DNA of 64,000 bases from Lagopus muta (taxonomy: Eukaryota; Chordata; Aves; Galliformes; Phasianidae), in the NCBI RefSeq assembly GCF_023343835.1, contig NC_064437.1, positions 50,790,972-50,854,971 on the forward strand, read 5' to 3'. A program made the translations under genes and the position numbers. A model generated the notes under the pieces. It ran no database searches, was not told the origin of the DNA, and saw only the letters and a list, made by a program, of their open reading frames with translations. Positions 1 to 11,845 of this stretch are shown here, piece after piece (position 1 is the stretch's first letter; each line of letters opens with the position of its first letter).

Positions 1-3000
1 TTACTGTAACCTCCCACTTTCTTTTCTCTCTTCTGGAAGTTAAATCTTAATGTCAGATTTCATTGTACTGGATTTAGGCTTAGCTCATAATTTTAAGAAA
101 GATGCAGTGATAGACGAGAAATTGCTGATCAACAAGAATTTCTTTCCCAGAATAGGTGTATGTAAGTATGTATGTGTGAGACCAGCAAAAAAAAGTGTTA
201 ATTCTCAATTTTTAATGTTGGGAAAGCTCCCTTAAATGCATTGAGTATTCTAGCTAGTAAGGTGAGGAGGAAATGCGAGCAGCATTTAAACAAGGAATGT
301 ATTATATTTCAGATGGAAAAATCTCTGTAAGTCCACCAAAGGTCTGTGTTCTCTGAATGTCACCGAGGGCACACCAGGAAAAGAATAATTCAATAGTGTA
401 CAGCTCACGTCTCTTTTGATTAACAAAATTATTTCTCTTATGAAAAGAAATGAAAATGGAAAGAAATCATTCTAATTTAATATGCCAGTTAGAATGTGTA
501 GCTAGTAACTCTTAGAACCTTTTCTATTTTTAGTTAGACATACAAAAATTACTTATTAACTACAATTTCTTTTGCCAGGCAAAGATATTTAGGCACATGT
601 TTGAACTGAAGAACAGGCCTAGACCTAGTGGGTTATCTGCCTCATTAAAAACAGTGTACTTTTCCCAATTAGGATAGTAATACGGGGGTCTAATGGACCC
701 CCCTAGTTTCCCAGCTCTCAAAGTAGATATGATTGCAACACTTTGGTGTATGGATCATGTGCTTCCCTTATGCTTAAGGTTACACTCAGAAAAAATTCTT
801 TCAAAGTCAGATAACTCATGTGAATAAAGCTAAGTTGACTTGCAAGAAAATGCCCTATATTTTCTTTATGACTTGGATTATATCAAACCAAAAGGGGCAA
901 TGCCCTTGGAAATAACAGTGGTTCATCGCTACCACAGGAATCTGACTAACAGAAAAATTTATACAAGGTTTATGCATTTGCCAGCTTTTGGATGAAAACT
1001 TTGCATTTTATATTCCAGTGTTAAAAAGCATGCTTGTGTGTTACGAAACGCTAACTTGTCTAGATGCTGCTTTTTTGGTATTTGCTTTGTAATAAGAAAG
1101 TAAGGGTTGAGTCAAACATGCAGTTATGCTTACAGACACTTGCAATTCTGAAAGAAAGGCAATTGAAATGATATGTGGAATATAGAAATATAGAAATTAT
1201 TTCCCTATCCTAATGGTAAGGTTTTAACGTTGAGTTAAAATTAGTCGAAAGACACAACTGTGTTTTCTTTTCCTCAGTCCACCCTAAACAGAAAATGAAG
1301 TGTGTTGCATAACAAATAGTAGATGGCTCTATTTTACAAAAAGGACACGCTGTAATTATCAAAGATAATTGCATAATAAAAATACAAATGTTTGGATAGC
1401 TTACTGTATTGCAAAACTTATATTGTGAAAAGGAAATGAACAGAATAAACAGAACAAAGTTGGTATTCTTCTCTAACTCCATGGAACTAATTTCTGTGCT
1501 TGTTTACTGTGTTTCTTTTCATTATACTTTATGTATCACAAACACTCTCCTGTTTCTTAAATGAGAAATGCCTCAGGATACCAATGATTATTCTTAATAT
1601 GTAAGTACAATTTCCCCCAAAGGGTGGGGAGTAGGTCCACAAACACATTAAACTATTCACATTCCATTGTTAATGGAGCTGCCCTTGCGATTATTTTCTG
1701 CAAAATTCTCATTGTCTTGAGTAGCTCTCCATGTGCAATAGCAGCACACTGCACAAATCAGTGTTCCAAAACTGTGTGTGCAACCACATGCAAACCACAA
1801 TGGCTCCTCAAGTGTGGTTCTATCTTTTGCATATGTTATTCTCTTATGAAACTGTTGGAGTGTCCCGTGAAATCAACATCATAGTCAAGACAAGATGTTA
1901 CTTTTGGACTGCACGCTCTGTGGAGAAGACACTGCTTTACTCTATGGTGGAAAAGCAATTTTTTCACAGGCGGTAGCAGCTACTAAATAAGTAAATGAAT
2001 ATAATAAATAATGTACTGGAACCATTTGTGAATATAAAGTTATTCATGTGCATAAATATTTCGAAGATAGAGTCCCAGTTACCAGCCACATCCTATTATC
2101 TGCCTTTTTAATGATACTACAATTATGCCTGTACCTCTAATATGGATTCCCATAGGATGTGCACAGTCTGCTTGTATGCCTCTCTTGTCTCCCTTCCTCA
2201 GACCTAGAGCCATTCTGTAAGTAACTTCATGCACATGAGCAGCCACAGTTTGAGGCAGCTGTTAGTCTTGTCTACACTGACCAAAAAGGAAATGTTTTAT
2301 GGTACATTCACTATGTGGTAAAGGGTTTGATGAATTGCAATTAAACCATTATGTTTATGCATTAACTATTTAAGATTGAACCTCTGCTTTCTCCTATGTC
2401 TAAATATACAAAAGAAAAAGTTAAATGATCCTCTTTCAAAGCCCTCCTTGAGGTAATTGTGCTAGGGCCGAGAGGTCAGAATCCACGCCCCTGCCTGTGA
2501 CAAGCACCCCAAGATAAATGCTGCAGAATGCAAATGCTCAGAGTTGTGTATAAATCCATGTCAGGCGCACCCTACATGTTTTAGCCCCCTTCTCTTTAAG
2601 CATGTTTGTAATGTTTTCTTACAATAAGGACTGTATTTGCAAAAACAGAAATATTGCTAATGCATAAACTTGATGCCAGATGGAAATCAAATGCCTGAGC
2701 ACAGAATATCTTGATAGATGAGAGCATGAGGCTTCTACCTTGTGTTTGCAGTTAAAAGTATTTGTTGCCAGTGTGCCTTTCACCTTCTGAACACAGCGTG
2801 AGCCAAACCTCTGTGGGTGCCAGCTCCCAGAGAGCAGGGTCTGCCCACAATGGTGGGGCAGCCCAATGGCAGGCCCTGGTGTTGGTGCCCAGGAGCATGA
2901 CAGACTCCCATCACAGGCTGCTCGGGGTTCAGCAGGGGACAGGGTGCAGCGCAGGTGTGTAGGTTTGCTGGTTCTGCTGAAGCCTAAGGGCAGATCCACC

Positions 3001-3483
3001 GTACAGCTCAGTGGATGGATGGCCATAATATTGCCTTGGACCCAGGCCAGATTCTTGCATGGGAAGAGGCCTGCCACTGCCCCTCTGGCTCTCACCACCA
3101 CAGCACCTTGGTGCCAATCACTGCCTTCATGCCCCAAACTGGGCTTTCCTCTCCTGTCTCACCTTAGCAGAAACCAGCTGACTGACTCACCCTGCTCTCC
3201 TGTGCCTCCTTGCTCAGCTGGAAAGCCTCAGTGCCCTGTGCAAAGCAGGAAAGGAAGCTGCCACCACAAACACTGCTTGGACGCTGTTGGGGTCCCAGCC
3301 ATCTACACAATCATGATTAGAAGTCTTTGGTGGAAACACAAAGATTAGCAGTCTAATCCAATGAACAGTAGTATTGCTTAAACAAATGTGACTAGCTACA
3401 TATCAAAATGCTACACTAAACAACACAGTGGTTCAGTTACTATATTAAATATACCAAAGAATATATTCAACCACTTTACTTAC
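1..3483. other. LGI1 intron 4 (partial), no exon recognised
   Basis: I looked on the minus strand for the next LGI1 repeat exon and did not find it, so intron 4 is at least 3.4 kb. Most of the stretch is AT-rich. A block at about 2770-3330 is clearly more GC-rich and is not explained by any repeat I recognise. Confidence 0.6.
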
Positions 3484-3555
3484 AGGTGAATTAAAGATTT
3501 CAGTCCTCTGAAAGTATTTCTTGAAATTGACTTAATGCTGTTGTTCTCTATGAAC
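3484..3555 (-). CDS. LGI1: LGI1 coding exon 4 (LRR 3)
   Basis: A 72-bp exon with acceptor TTACAG and donor GTAAGT. It encodes [20 protein letters not shown] followed by LIH. It is separated from exon 3 by an intron of only 103 bp. Confidence 0.96.
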
Positions 3556-6500
3556 CTGTAATGGGTCGTAAAGTCATTCTGGTCAAAGCAGTGCCTGGAA
3601 CGTGGAAGCCCACCCACTCTATTCAATAATGCCAGGAAAAATTATGTTATCCACTCACAAATATTCTAGATGAGGAAGGCCCATGAAAGCGTCATCACTA
3701 ATAACATCAAAAGTATTGGACGTAAACAACCTGTGTGAAGAAATGTAAAACAAATTAGGTTATTAGCAGCTTTAGAAAATAGTTCAGCAATCCGTAGAAT
3801 CATGAAGGTTGGGAAAGATTACTAAGATCGTTTAGTTCAACTGATCCATAGCAGGCCAGACTTCCACTGATGGTTTGCCTATGTAAGCACTACAGGATCA
3901 CAAGGCTAAAACACACTGCTATAACACTGCAGTATTGTCTGGTGCAATGGAAGGACCCAGCAGCTCACCATCTTGCATACTGGCACTATCTGATAAAATT
4001 CCACTGAATTCTGTAGGATGTAAATGTGGGTTTAACATGCCAATAAAACAATGGCATTGTGCAAGACCTACTGAGGACAGACTCAGACAACACTGAAATG
4101 TTCAAGTACTACAGATGTCCAAATTGCATTGAATACTTACTTTGGATGACAATGTGAAGAAAAATCTAGTCTACAAGCCAGACATCAAGTTGAATTTACA
4201 CAGATGACAGGTAGGAAAAATCCTTAGTTAGGAGTTAAACTTGTGAGCGGGTTTGACCTGAGGGTACTGAGAGTTTCCTGAGAAAAAATGTGAAATTTCT
4301 TAGGGTTATTCTAATTCAGTCAGTGTTCAGAACTACTTTTCTAAGGCCACGCAATACTTGATGGAGATAACTCTCAGTAGGTGCATGTATTTTTCATCCA
4401 TCTAGCAGTAAAAATACTGGCAACACATTTAATTTTATGTAATCTTGTAGCCCTTAAGAGTGGACTAGCATTGATTTTTTCCAGCTTTATTTATGATTAT
4501 CAGGCATGTTTGCATCTGCCCATTTTAATGCAGCTCAAAACTGCCACACCCTTAAAATGGTAAGGCACTGTCAAATAAGATGAACTTTTCCTCAGTGGAA
4601 TACTAGTTGCACATCTATATTTTATTAAGTTGGACCTGATGGATGAATAGACTTACACTATGATATCCTTAGGCATTCAGGAATTCAAGATTTTCAAGTA
4701 TGAATTAATTCACTGAATGAGTTAATCTCTTCCTTTGTAGTCTGCATTAGGAATAAATTCCAGTTGGTTTGTTTTTCTCGCTAGGCGACTGCAGACTGCA
4801 CTTTTTTTCACTTTAAATATGTTCCTACATTTTTACAAAAATACAACCAGGAAATTCTTCCTTTTTGTTAGTAACAATGGATTCTTCTCTTAGAGAAAAT
4901 AAGTATTTTTATAAAGTCCATGAACCTGAAAACCAGTTTAGTAAATTCACTACATGAAACTGTTTTCTGACATGGTTTCTCTGGATAATATTTATTTTTC
5001 TGCATTCTGCCCTGCTTGTATGCTATGAGAATACGGTAGTATCTCTTTAAATAGTTTGGCTGTTGTAGAGATTGCCAGGATCATGGCATAGGTCTAGTAG
5101 TTGGTGAGCTCATTTGCCTCCCATCTTCTACCTCCCCCCAGTGTCTGTATCACATCTATCTGATGCACGAAGTCGCTTTTCTCCCACTTTCTGACCTCAA
5201 GAACCAGCTCTGCTTGATCATCACCAAATTACTTCTGAGGTGGGGAGAAAGGCAGCTGCATGATAGCTAAGAACCATACTGCAGGGCAGGAGCTGTGCTG
5301 CTGTCAGGTGTGAATCCTAACACTATGATTTAACTCCCTTCTCTCCATGTGCTTCAGTGTCATCCATTTATAAGGGCACCCTGTGCACACTGCCTGACAG
5401 ACACAGCTACAAGTGCTGGAGATGTGAGCAGGGAGATGCCCCCTAGTTTTTCGGGTACGCTTTTGCTGGCACTTCACTCATCTCTGTAGGTGCTGCACAT
5501 TTTTGTTGCCACACAAAGAGCACAGATCATACCATCTGCACCATTCAGGAAGAAAAGCTCTCCTGATGTAGGACTGCTGTGCAGCGTTTAGTACATTAAG
5601 ACCATGATTTTTCCAGAGACCACTGCCATTACTACAGTAACAACCGTAGTAAAGAATAATAGAAGCAGAATATTCCACACTCAGAAATGTGTGATTGGCA
5701 TGCTGGAGAGACTATTATATAAAAGTATGTGCAGGCTGCTAAATCTTGCCATTGGCTAAATTAAACCTACCAATACAGCTATAATTACATCAAGCTAAAA
5801 CTTCCTTTAATTAACCATAGTTTTCCATATTCTTATTTGCGTTACTCTATCTTCTGCCAAATATGGAAGTTTTTCCTTCCTACGTAGAAACTGGAGTATT
5901 GGCCCCATAGATAGAGCCCTGCTTCTGCCTTCCCAAAGATTGCAAGCAGCTCGGCTCCCACATTAGAGATACACCTGGACAAGCAGTCAGTATTTTTAGA
6001 ATTGCTAGGTAGCAGAAGTAGTCTGTGGATAGCTTGCACCATTCTAACAGATCACTTGTCAAAGCCCATAAGGAAACAAAAACTGCTTTTCTGGGAGTGC
6101 AGCTTTTGTTGCAGCATTATTAACAGCGGCTGAGAACATGCATTCCAGTGAAGCCTAAGGCAGACCTTGCAAATTATTTCCACTACCAAAATGCCAAAAG
6201 CCATTGTCAGAGAACTACAACCCTCGGGCACTATAATGACTCAAAACCACCAGAATGTGTCTGTCCTGCTCCACCCAGCCCATCCCCGCCTGCCTGGCAG
6301 CAGATTGCTAAGTGTAGGTGGCACATCGTAGCCAGGAGAGACGATGATGATGTCCTACTCCCTCTTCAGACACAAGCTCCACCAGTGCATCTTTTTTTCT
6401 TTTCTTTGAAAGGTCCATTGCAGGGGATGCGTGAAATTTGTCCCTTTTGTGATCAGTGACCACCTGGGAAAATATTCTCAGGAATGAAGCACAACGGAAA

Positions 6501-8262
6501 AGCATTTAGGTTTCCATAGTAACTGCATTTACCTATTTACCCTGTATCCAAAATTGTACAGTATGTCTGCACCTCCTTATCAGCTCCACTTGAGGTAGCA
6601 GAGTACAGCTAGGGTCAGGGCTTCAGCTATCAGTGCACCAACACTTTAACGAGACAGCATTAGGGCTCCAATCCATCAACACGACACTTCTGACCACATC
6701 TAGCCTGCATGCCGAGTCAGCCCAGGACAGATGTCTAATTTGGATTTTGATCACATCAAGTTGCCTTTCTCACCAGATTTCTGAGACCAGCCTGGATATG
6801 TTTCAGGCTGGTGGCACATCCACTATAAACAGTTCAGGTTACACCCCCTCTACCTTTGTATAGCTGGCAATTATGTAATCATATGCCCACATTTCTAGGA
6901 AAGCCTGTGAACCTGTAAAAAACCTATATAGAAATGCAACCAATTTTTAAATGTCCAAAGGCAATCTCTTTCTATGTATCACAGTCTTTGATTTTAAAAT
7001 AACTGTTTTGTTTTTTTTTTTTTAATTAAAAGAAAATTTTCATTACTTCTGTGCATTTTCAAAAAACATGAAATCATAAATAATGGTCAAAATGAGACAC
7101 TAGCAAGGCAAAACTCCCACTGAAGTGACTAAACTTCCACAGAAGTCAGTGGCAATTTTGCATGGAAAAGGAGTCCAGGACCTGTCCCACAGAACAGAAG
7201 GGCCTGATCTGTGGGGCTCTGAGCTCACGGGCAATGAAAGTTGCAAATAGGAAGCTCTATATTGTGTTCAGGCCCTGGTGCTGCAGGAGAGAAACAGGAA
7301 GAACAGTTGTTGCAATGCTCAAATCCCTACTGTAATATTAATTAAAATCCTATAAAGATAGCACACATTCTGTCACCAAAAGCTCCAGAATGCAATCATT
7401 CAAAGTAGCACTGACAACAGATATCCCTGCAAAACACCAAGTACATGGACTTTGAAAAAATTAAACATGCACTATCTTTCACATTACTAGAAGTCTTGTT
7501 TTTTGTCATCTAACGAACATTCTCTTCCTATTTCCCATCAAAATAATATTGAGAACCTTATTTCATTATTTATGGGTACATATACATTTCATAACAAAAA
7601 TTGTATCATATAAATATTTCTCACAGAAGCTGCAGAGATGGTGTGAGCAAAAAACTCCCTTCTGGGATTTTAGTAAAAGCAGATCTCACAAAGGATCTGG
7701 AAAGAAGAAAAAACAACCTTATATTAATGAAGTCTCACATATGCATGGTTATAACACCGATCTGGTCATCACAGAGAAATGTATTTCTGCAAGTACTGAA
7801 AATATATATATATATATATTTTAAATAAAAATGTTACAGGTTTCCTTCAGCATAGAAGCAGGTATGAAATGGTATTCGTGCATAGACACAGACAGACAAA
7901 CAGATGAAAGAGATGTAAAAAGCAGAATTCAAGAATGCAGCACAATTTTAACACATTAGCTGATGATTCTGAATGCTGGAGGTACTCCCTGCAGCAAGCA
8001 TCCTTCCGTATGCACACATCCCAGTTCATTTTAAATCATAAATTAAATAACCAAATGCTTACAGCCCTTACAGTGAGATAACATCAGGCGGAACGCTGCG
8101 AGGAATAGATCTGGCATTTTCACATAAAGCATTATCTTTGGTACAAGTACACCAGGCAGGACATTTTGGCTTCACTGGTTTCTTCCCTTCAGTCAGCAAA
8201 AGCACAGATAAAAGGCATAAGAAATAAGCAATTCTTCTAAAGGGTCTGCTGGCATTTCCCAT
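3484..8262 (-). CDS. LGI1: LGI1, leucine-rich glioma-inactivated 1 (5' half, exons 1-4)
   Basis: Spliced minus-strand coding region: exon 1 at 8072-8262, exon 2 at 7625-7696, exon 3 at 3659-3730, exon 4 at 3484-3555. Joined, they give a signal peptide (hydrophobic core [16 protein letters not shown], residues 11-26), an LRR N-cap with cysteines in a C-x3-C-x-C-x6-C pattern (residues 34, 38, 40, 47), then three 24-residue leucine-rich repeats, one per 72-bp exon in the same phase. Known role of the family: a secreted neuronal protein that bridges ADAM22/ADAM23 at synapses; human mutations cause lateral temporal epilepsy. The fourth LRR, the C-cap and the EPTP beta-propeller were not found here and should lie left of base 1. 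Start: the ATG at 8262 has A at -3 and G at +4. The longer human start is not available because its ATG is a CTG here. Identification rests on near-identity to mammalian LGI1 as I recall it. Confidence 0.95.
3659..3730 (-). CDS. LGI1: LGI1 coding exon 3 (LRR 2)
   Basis: A 72-bp exon with acceptor CACACAG and donor GTGAGT. It encodes [20 protein letters not shown] followed by LEY, a near match to the mammalian repeat. Intron 2, between exons 2 and 3, is about 3.9 kb. Confidence 0.96.
3731..7624. other. LGI1 intron 2, non-coding
   Basis: Apart from the CR1 fragment at its 3' end and a T run near 7010-7023, I see no exon, RNA gene or recognisable repeat. Open frames inside it are short and have no splice context or protein similarity that I can recognise. 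Confidence 0.6.
3796..3860 (-). repeat. CR1 fragment, 3' end
   Basis: The pattern tagaatcatgaaggttggg, followed by a run resembling agattactaagatcgtttagtt, is the reverse complement of a CR1 3' terminus. The copy is very short and old. It lies in LGI1 intron 2, just upstream of exon 3. Confidence 0.7.
7625..7696 (-). CDS. LGI1: LGI1 coding exon 2 (LRR 1)
   Basis: A 72-bp exon with acceptor TTTCCAG and donor GTGAGA. It encodes [20 protein letters not shown] followed by LQL, one leucine-rich repeat. It joins exon 1 with the CT/A codon split, so the phase agrees. Intron 1 is only 375 bp. Confidence 0.95.
7802..7822. repeat. AT dinucleotide microsatellite
   Basis: About ten TA units in LGI1 intron 1. 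Confidence 0.85.
8072..8262 (-). CDS. LGI1: LGI1 coding exon 1 (signal peptide and LRR N-cap)
   Basis: 191 bp encode residues 1-63 plus two bases of codon 64. The stretch [15 protein letters not shown] matches mammalian LGI1 exactly. The donor is GTAAGG immediately after the exon. The reading frame is open upstream to a TAA at 8326-8328 but has no other in-frame ATG. Confidence 0.95.
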
Positions 8263-8534
8263 TCTTTTGATCCGCTCTTGTTCCAGCCAGTTGAAAGAAT
8301 ATCCCAAAACATGAACAGGGGTTCTTTATTCAGCCATTGGATGTCTTTCTATAAGTCCAGGTCAATATTTGTCTTTGCTTTCCCAACCCTTTTCTTTCTC
8401 TTTCACTCTGTTTCTGTAGACAGAAACCTGCAGCTGATCTGTGTGTTTCCACTCACTCAGGCAACGTACTGCTGAGAGAAGAGACCTGCGAGGTGCTGTA
8501 AGATGGGGAAAATCCAACCGGCTGAAGGAAGAAG

Positions 8535-8573
<39 letters not shown>
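8535..8573. repeat. A39 mononucleotide run upstream of LGI1
   Basis: 39 consecutive A on the plus strand (T on the LGI1 sense strand), about 270 bp upstream of the LGI1 start codon. Its length will be unreliable in sequencing and is likely polymorphic. Confidence 0.9.
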
Positions 8574-8575
<2 letters not shown>

Positions 8576-8719
8576 AAGACTTGCATCACCACAAAAACAC
8601 TGAGCACAACACAGCATTAGATTGCAAAGTGATGTAACTGAGAAATACACTGCTTTCTGTTTTCACAGGGAGGCCCGCTCCCTGTTGCCAAAAATAGTAC
8701 AGCATTATGTTTTGCTGGT

Positions 8720-8741
8720 GGGTGGGTGAGTGGGTGTGGGG
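8720..8741 (+). promoter_or_regulatory. G-quadruplex motif upstream of LGI1
   Basis: Four G runs of at least three with loops of 1, 5 and 3 nt fit the canonical G4 pattern. It lies on the template strand about 460 bp upstream of the LGI1 ATG, next to a G7 run at about 8760-8766. Any regulatory role is inference. Confidence 0.45.
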
Positions 8742-8767
8742 TGGAGTATGTGTGTGAGCGGGGGGGC

Positions 8768-10203
8768 ATCAGTCATCTCTTACTGGATCCCTACAACCTC
8801 GGGAACCCTGAAGAATTATGCTTCACATATTGCAAGCAACAGAACCGAAGGCAATATTCCCTGGAAAATGGAATCAAGTGAAACTATCAAAAGCATTGCT
8901 GCAAAAGCTGATAGATTAATTTTTATCCTTAGCCTTATTGCACATATTTGTACCACTGAAAAGCAAGCTGCCACACATGGAAAATATTACAATGTATGAG
9001 ACAATGCCTACAACTGTTATTCCTAAACAAAATATTTTCTCATGCAAAATACATCCGAACTGCATTTCTAAGGAAAAAAAAAAAAAAAAAAAAGTTTTTA
9101 TTTGCTTATTTGCTACATGTTTCTGAGCTGGCTAAAGATAGGGAATCAGGCATTGTTCAAAACAGCGAGCATTAGTTAAAAGTTCAGCTTAAAAGTTTAT
9201 TTGCTTGTGACTGTTTGATCATTTTAGATGAAAAAAAAAGTGTTATTTAAACACTGGCTATGTTATAACCACAATTAAGGAAGGACTTAGTTTGAAAAGT
9301 GTCAAGATAAGTACAATGAATGCTTGCAGTACTGCCTGGATGCTGCAGTTGAAAATAGTGCTAGGTGCAGCAGGAATCCTCTGCAAGATACAGCCCTCAT
9401 CCCAGAGACTTTACGGTAAACTATAATAAATATTTTATAGGGAACTTAAGCAGCACCTAAGTGTTATTATATAAAGAATGGTAGGACAAAACTAATGAAT
9501 GCCAAATAGCTGGAAATCCAAATGGGGTTGTTTTTATTTTTTTCTGATATAGGATTGCTATTAGAGTTTAGCAACTCCAATAGGTCTTGACACGTCTCCT
9601 GTCAGACCAATAGCACTGACTGTATTACACAGAACACAAAGCCTATGAGGGTCAGCCTCACGCTGCAGAAAGTTTGACACAGCCATGCTCACTATTGGTT
9701 CTTTCATTGCTGTCTCTTCACCAGCAGACAGATAGATACCTGTAAGCCAGATCTCTCTTTACTACTCGTTACTTCTGTGATTCCACATGGCCACCCAGCT
9801 CTGTCCCTTTGCTCCTGCTCCTGCAGGCCATGAAATCACAAGGCCAACAGACTTGTGTGTCTGTCTTCCTCAGAAATTATTCCAGCGAGTCTTTAGCCAG
9901 ACATGGATGCCCAGCAGAAATTTCAGATGCTATGGGTGGAAAATAGCAAAAGGGCCTACAGAACAGCAAGAAACGAGGATGGACACTAGGTGGGACGCAA
10001 CGCTAATGCCTCCTTGCTGGTGGTGGCTGAAATCTGTCTCCCCACAGTTGAGAGGACGCTCTGGGTCCACAGAACTCACAGCAGGTGATGGGGCAGCATC
10101 CTCTGAGGGAACCAGGATCCTCGGAAACATGCAGAAAGCTTTCAGAGGGCCTCCTCCAAAGGCCCCTGCTGGGATATAGCTCCTGTGTTTCAGCACTCTC
10201 CTC
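8768..10203. other. Intergenic DNA upstream of LGI1
   Basis: No exon, RNA gene or transposon body is recognisable. The only notable items are the short A run near 9077 and ordinary AT-rich sequence. Confidence 0.5.
9077..9093. repeat. Short poly-A run
   Basis: About 17-19 A in a row in the intergenic region; no retroposon body is recognisable next to it. Confidence 0.6.
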
Positions 10204-10660
10204 ATAGAATCATAGAATCACTAAGGTTGGAAAAGATCACTAAGATCATGTAGTCCAATTTTCAACCCACCCACACTATGGCCATTGACCATGGCTCTCA
10301 GTTGCAAACCTACTCATTTCTTGAACACCTCCAGGGACAGTGATTCCACCACCTCCCTGGGCAGCCTGTGCCACAGCATCACCACTCTTTCCAAGAAGAA
10401 ATTTTTCCTAATGTCCATTCTCAACGTCTCCTGGCACAACTTAAGGCCATTACTTATCACTGTTACATGGGAGAAGAGGCCAACCCCAGCCTTACCACAA
10501 CCTCTTTTCAGAGATTTGGAGAGAGTGATAAGGTCTTCCCTGAGCCTCTTCTCCAGACTGAACTATCCCAATTCCCTCAGCTGCTCCCCTAAGCCCTGTG
10601 TTCCAGACCTTTCACAGCGTCATTGCCCTTCCTCAGGCAATGCCTCAGTGTCTTTCTTGT
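10204..10660 (-). repeat. CR1 retroposon copy, truncated
   Basis: It begins with the inverted CR1 3' terminus tagaatcatagaatcact and continues through the antisense 3' region (cctccctgggcagcctgtgc and similar). This is a 5'-truncated LINE copy about 450 bp long, inserted on the minus strand. The frames have decayed. Confidence 0.9.
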
Positions 10661-11618
10661 AGTGAGGAATCAAAAAGTTCACACTCTCATGCCTGCAGAA
10701 GGAAGGGCAGTATACTCCTGCTTCCTCAGCTATGTGGAGTCTTTTTGTTTGTTTGTTTGTTTTCTTTTTAAAGCTCTATATTAATTAATTGTGTGCCCAA
10801 GTTCTTGCCCACAAGAAAATCTCCCATGTCACTGAGTCTCACCTGAAAACAGGAATGACTTCAATGAGGAGTGACACAAAGCTACTTTAAAGCTGAGCCC
10901 TTCCACCTTCCAGAAGAAAACGGTACCGAATTACAGTAACCAAAGCACTGAAATCATTATAAAGCAAATGCTGATACCTTCCCATGGGTATAAAGGTCTT
11001 CCTGCTCTGGAAATGATACAACAGTACTACTGGGAAGGATGCTAGGTTTGTGGTACTTGCCTGAGCCAGGCATCCCATCCTCTGCTCTGAGACGGTCCGT
11101 GGTGCAAAAGCACAAACTTCAGTGAGGTGAGAATGGCAAACTCTCTAACTTTTTTTGCTGAAAGAGGGCTGCTGTTGTTTGCTTGTTTCTTTGCTTCTGG
11201 CAAAGCTACCCATTGCCATGGCAATAGTTTGTCATTGATGGCAAAACCCTGTGCTGCATTTTCTTAAGCTCATTCACTGAAGTCCACCATCAATTACTTA
11301 GGCATTTCTTTTTAGCTTATACTCCAGCCACATTGTGACCCTCATGAAAACTTCACAGCGGAGCAGTTTTTCCGTAACAAAAGGACATTCTGCGGCAGAG
11401 CCGTAACCTGACTCCAATTTCATCTGTGCAGAGAACTGCCTGGAAGTTCACTTTCTATTCCAAACTACATGCCAAAACAACTGCTTTTTCCTCTCCCAAA
11501 TTGCAAATATAATGAATATTTCTAACAGCTCTGTCAAAAGAGAGGCATAAATCACATTTTCCAGAGTCCTGTTTAGTTGGGCTATGTACCTCATTTCTTG
11601 CCTGTTGTAGAATTAGAA

Positions 11619-11845
11619 AATCATAGAATCATTAAGGTTGGAAAAGACCAGTAAGATTGCCTAGTCCAGCCATTCACCTACCACCAATATTGCCCACTAT
11701 CCCATGTCTATAAGTACCACATCTCCACATTTCTTGAACATATCCAGGGACAGTGACTTCACCACCTCCCTGGGCAGTCTTTTCCAGTGCCTGACCACTC
11801 TTTTGGAGAAGAACTTTTTCCTAATATCCAGTTCAAAACTCAGTT
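11619..11845 (-). repeat. CR1 retroposon copy, truncated
   Basis: The antisense CR1 3' end starts at aatcatagaatcattaaggt. It runs through the family-typical ccacctccctgggcagtctt and ends near agttcaaaactcag. Similarity fades after about 11845. Confidence 0.88.

Noticed and set aside
2619-3348. Overlapping open frames of 160-172 codons on both strands
   Set aside because: No start context, domain or splice support. They follow from GC-rich composition; the block is reported only as an oddity.
7847-8029. Minus-strand frame next to LGI1 exon 1, checked as a possible extra exon
   Set aside because: Cys/Leu-rich translation unlike LGI1; exons 1 and 2 join directly in phase, so nothing is missing.
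10285-10662. Open frame of 125 codons on the plus strand
   Set aside because: It lies inside an antisense CR1 copy and is a by-product of the retroposon sequence.
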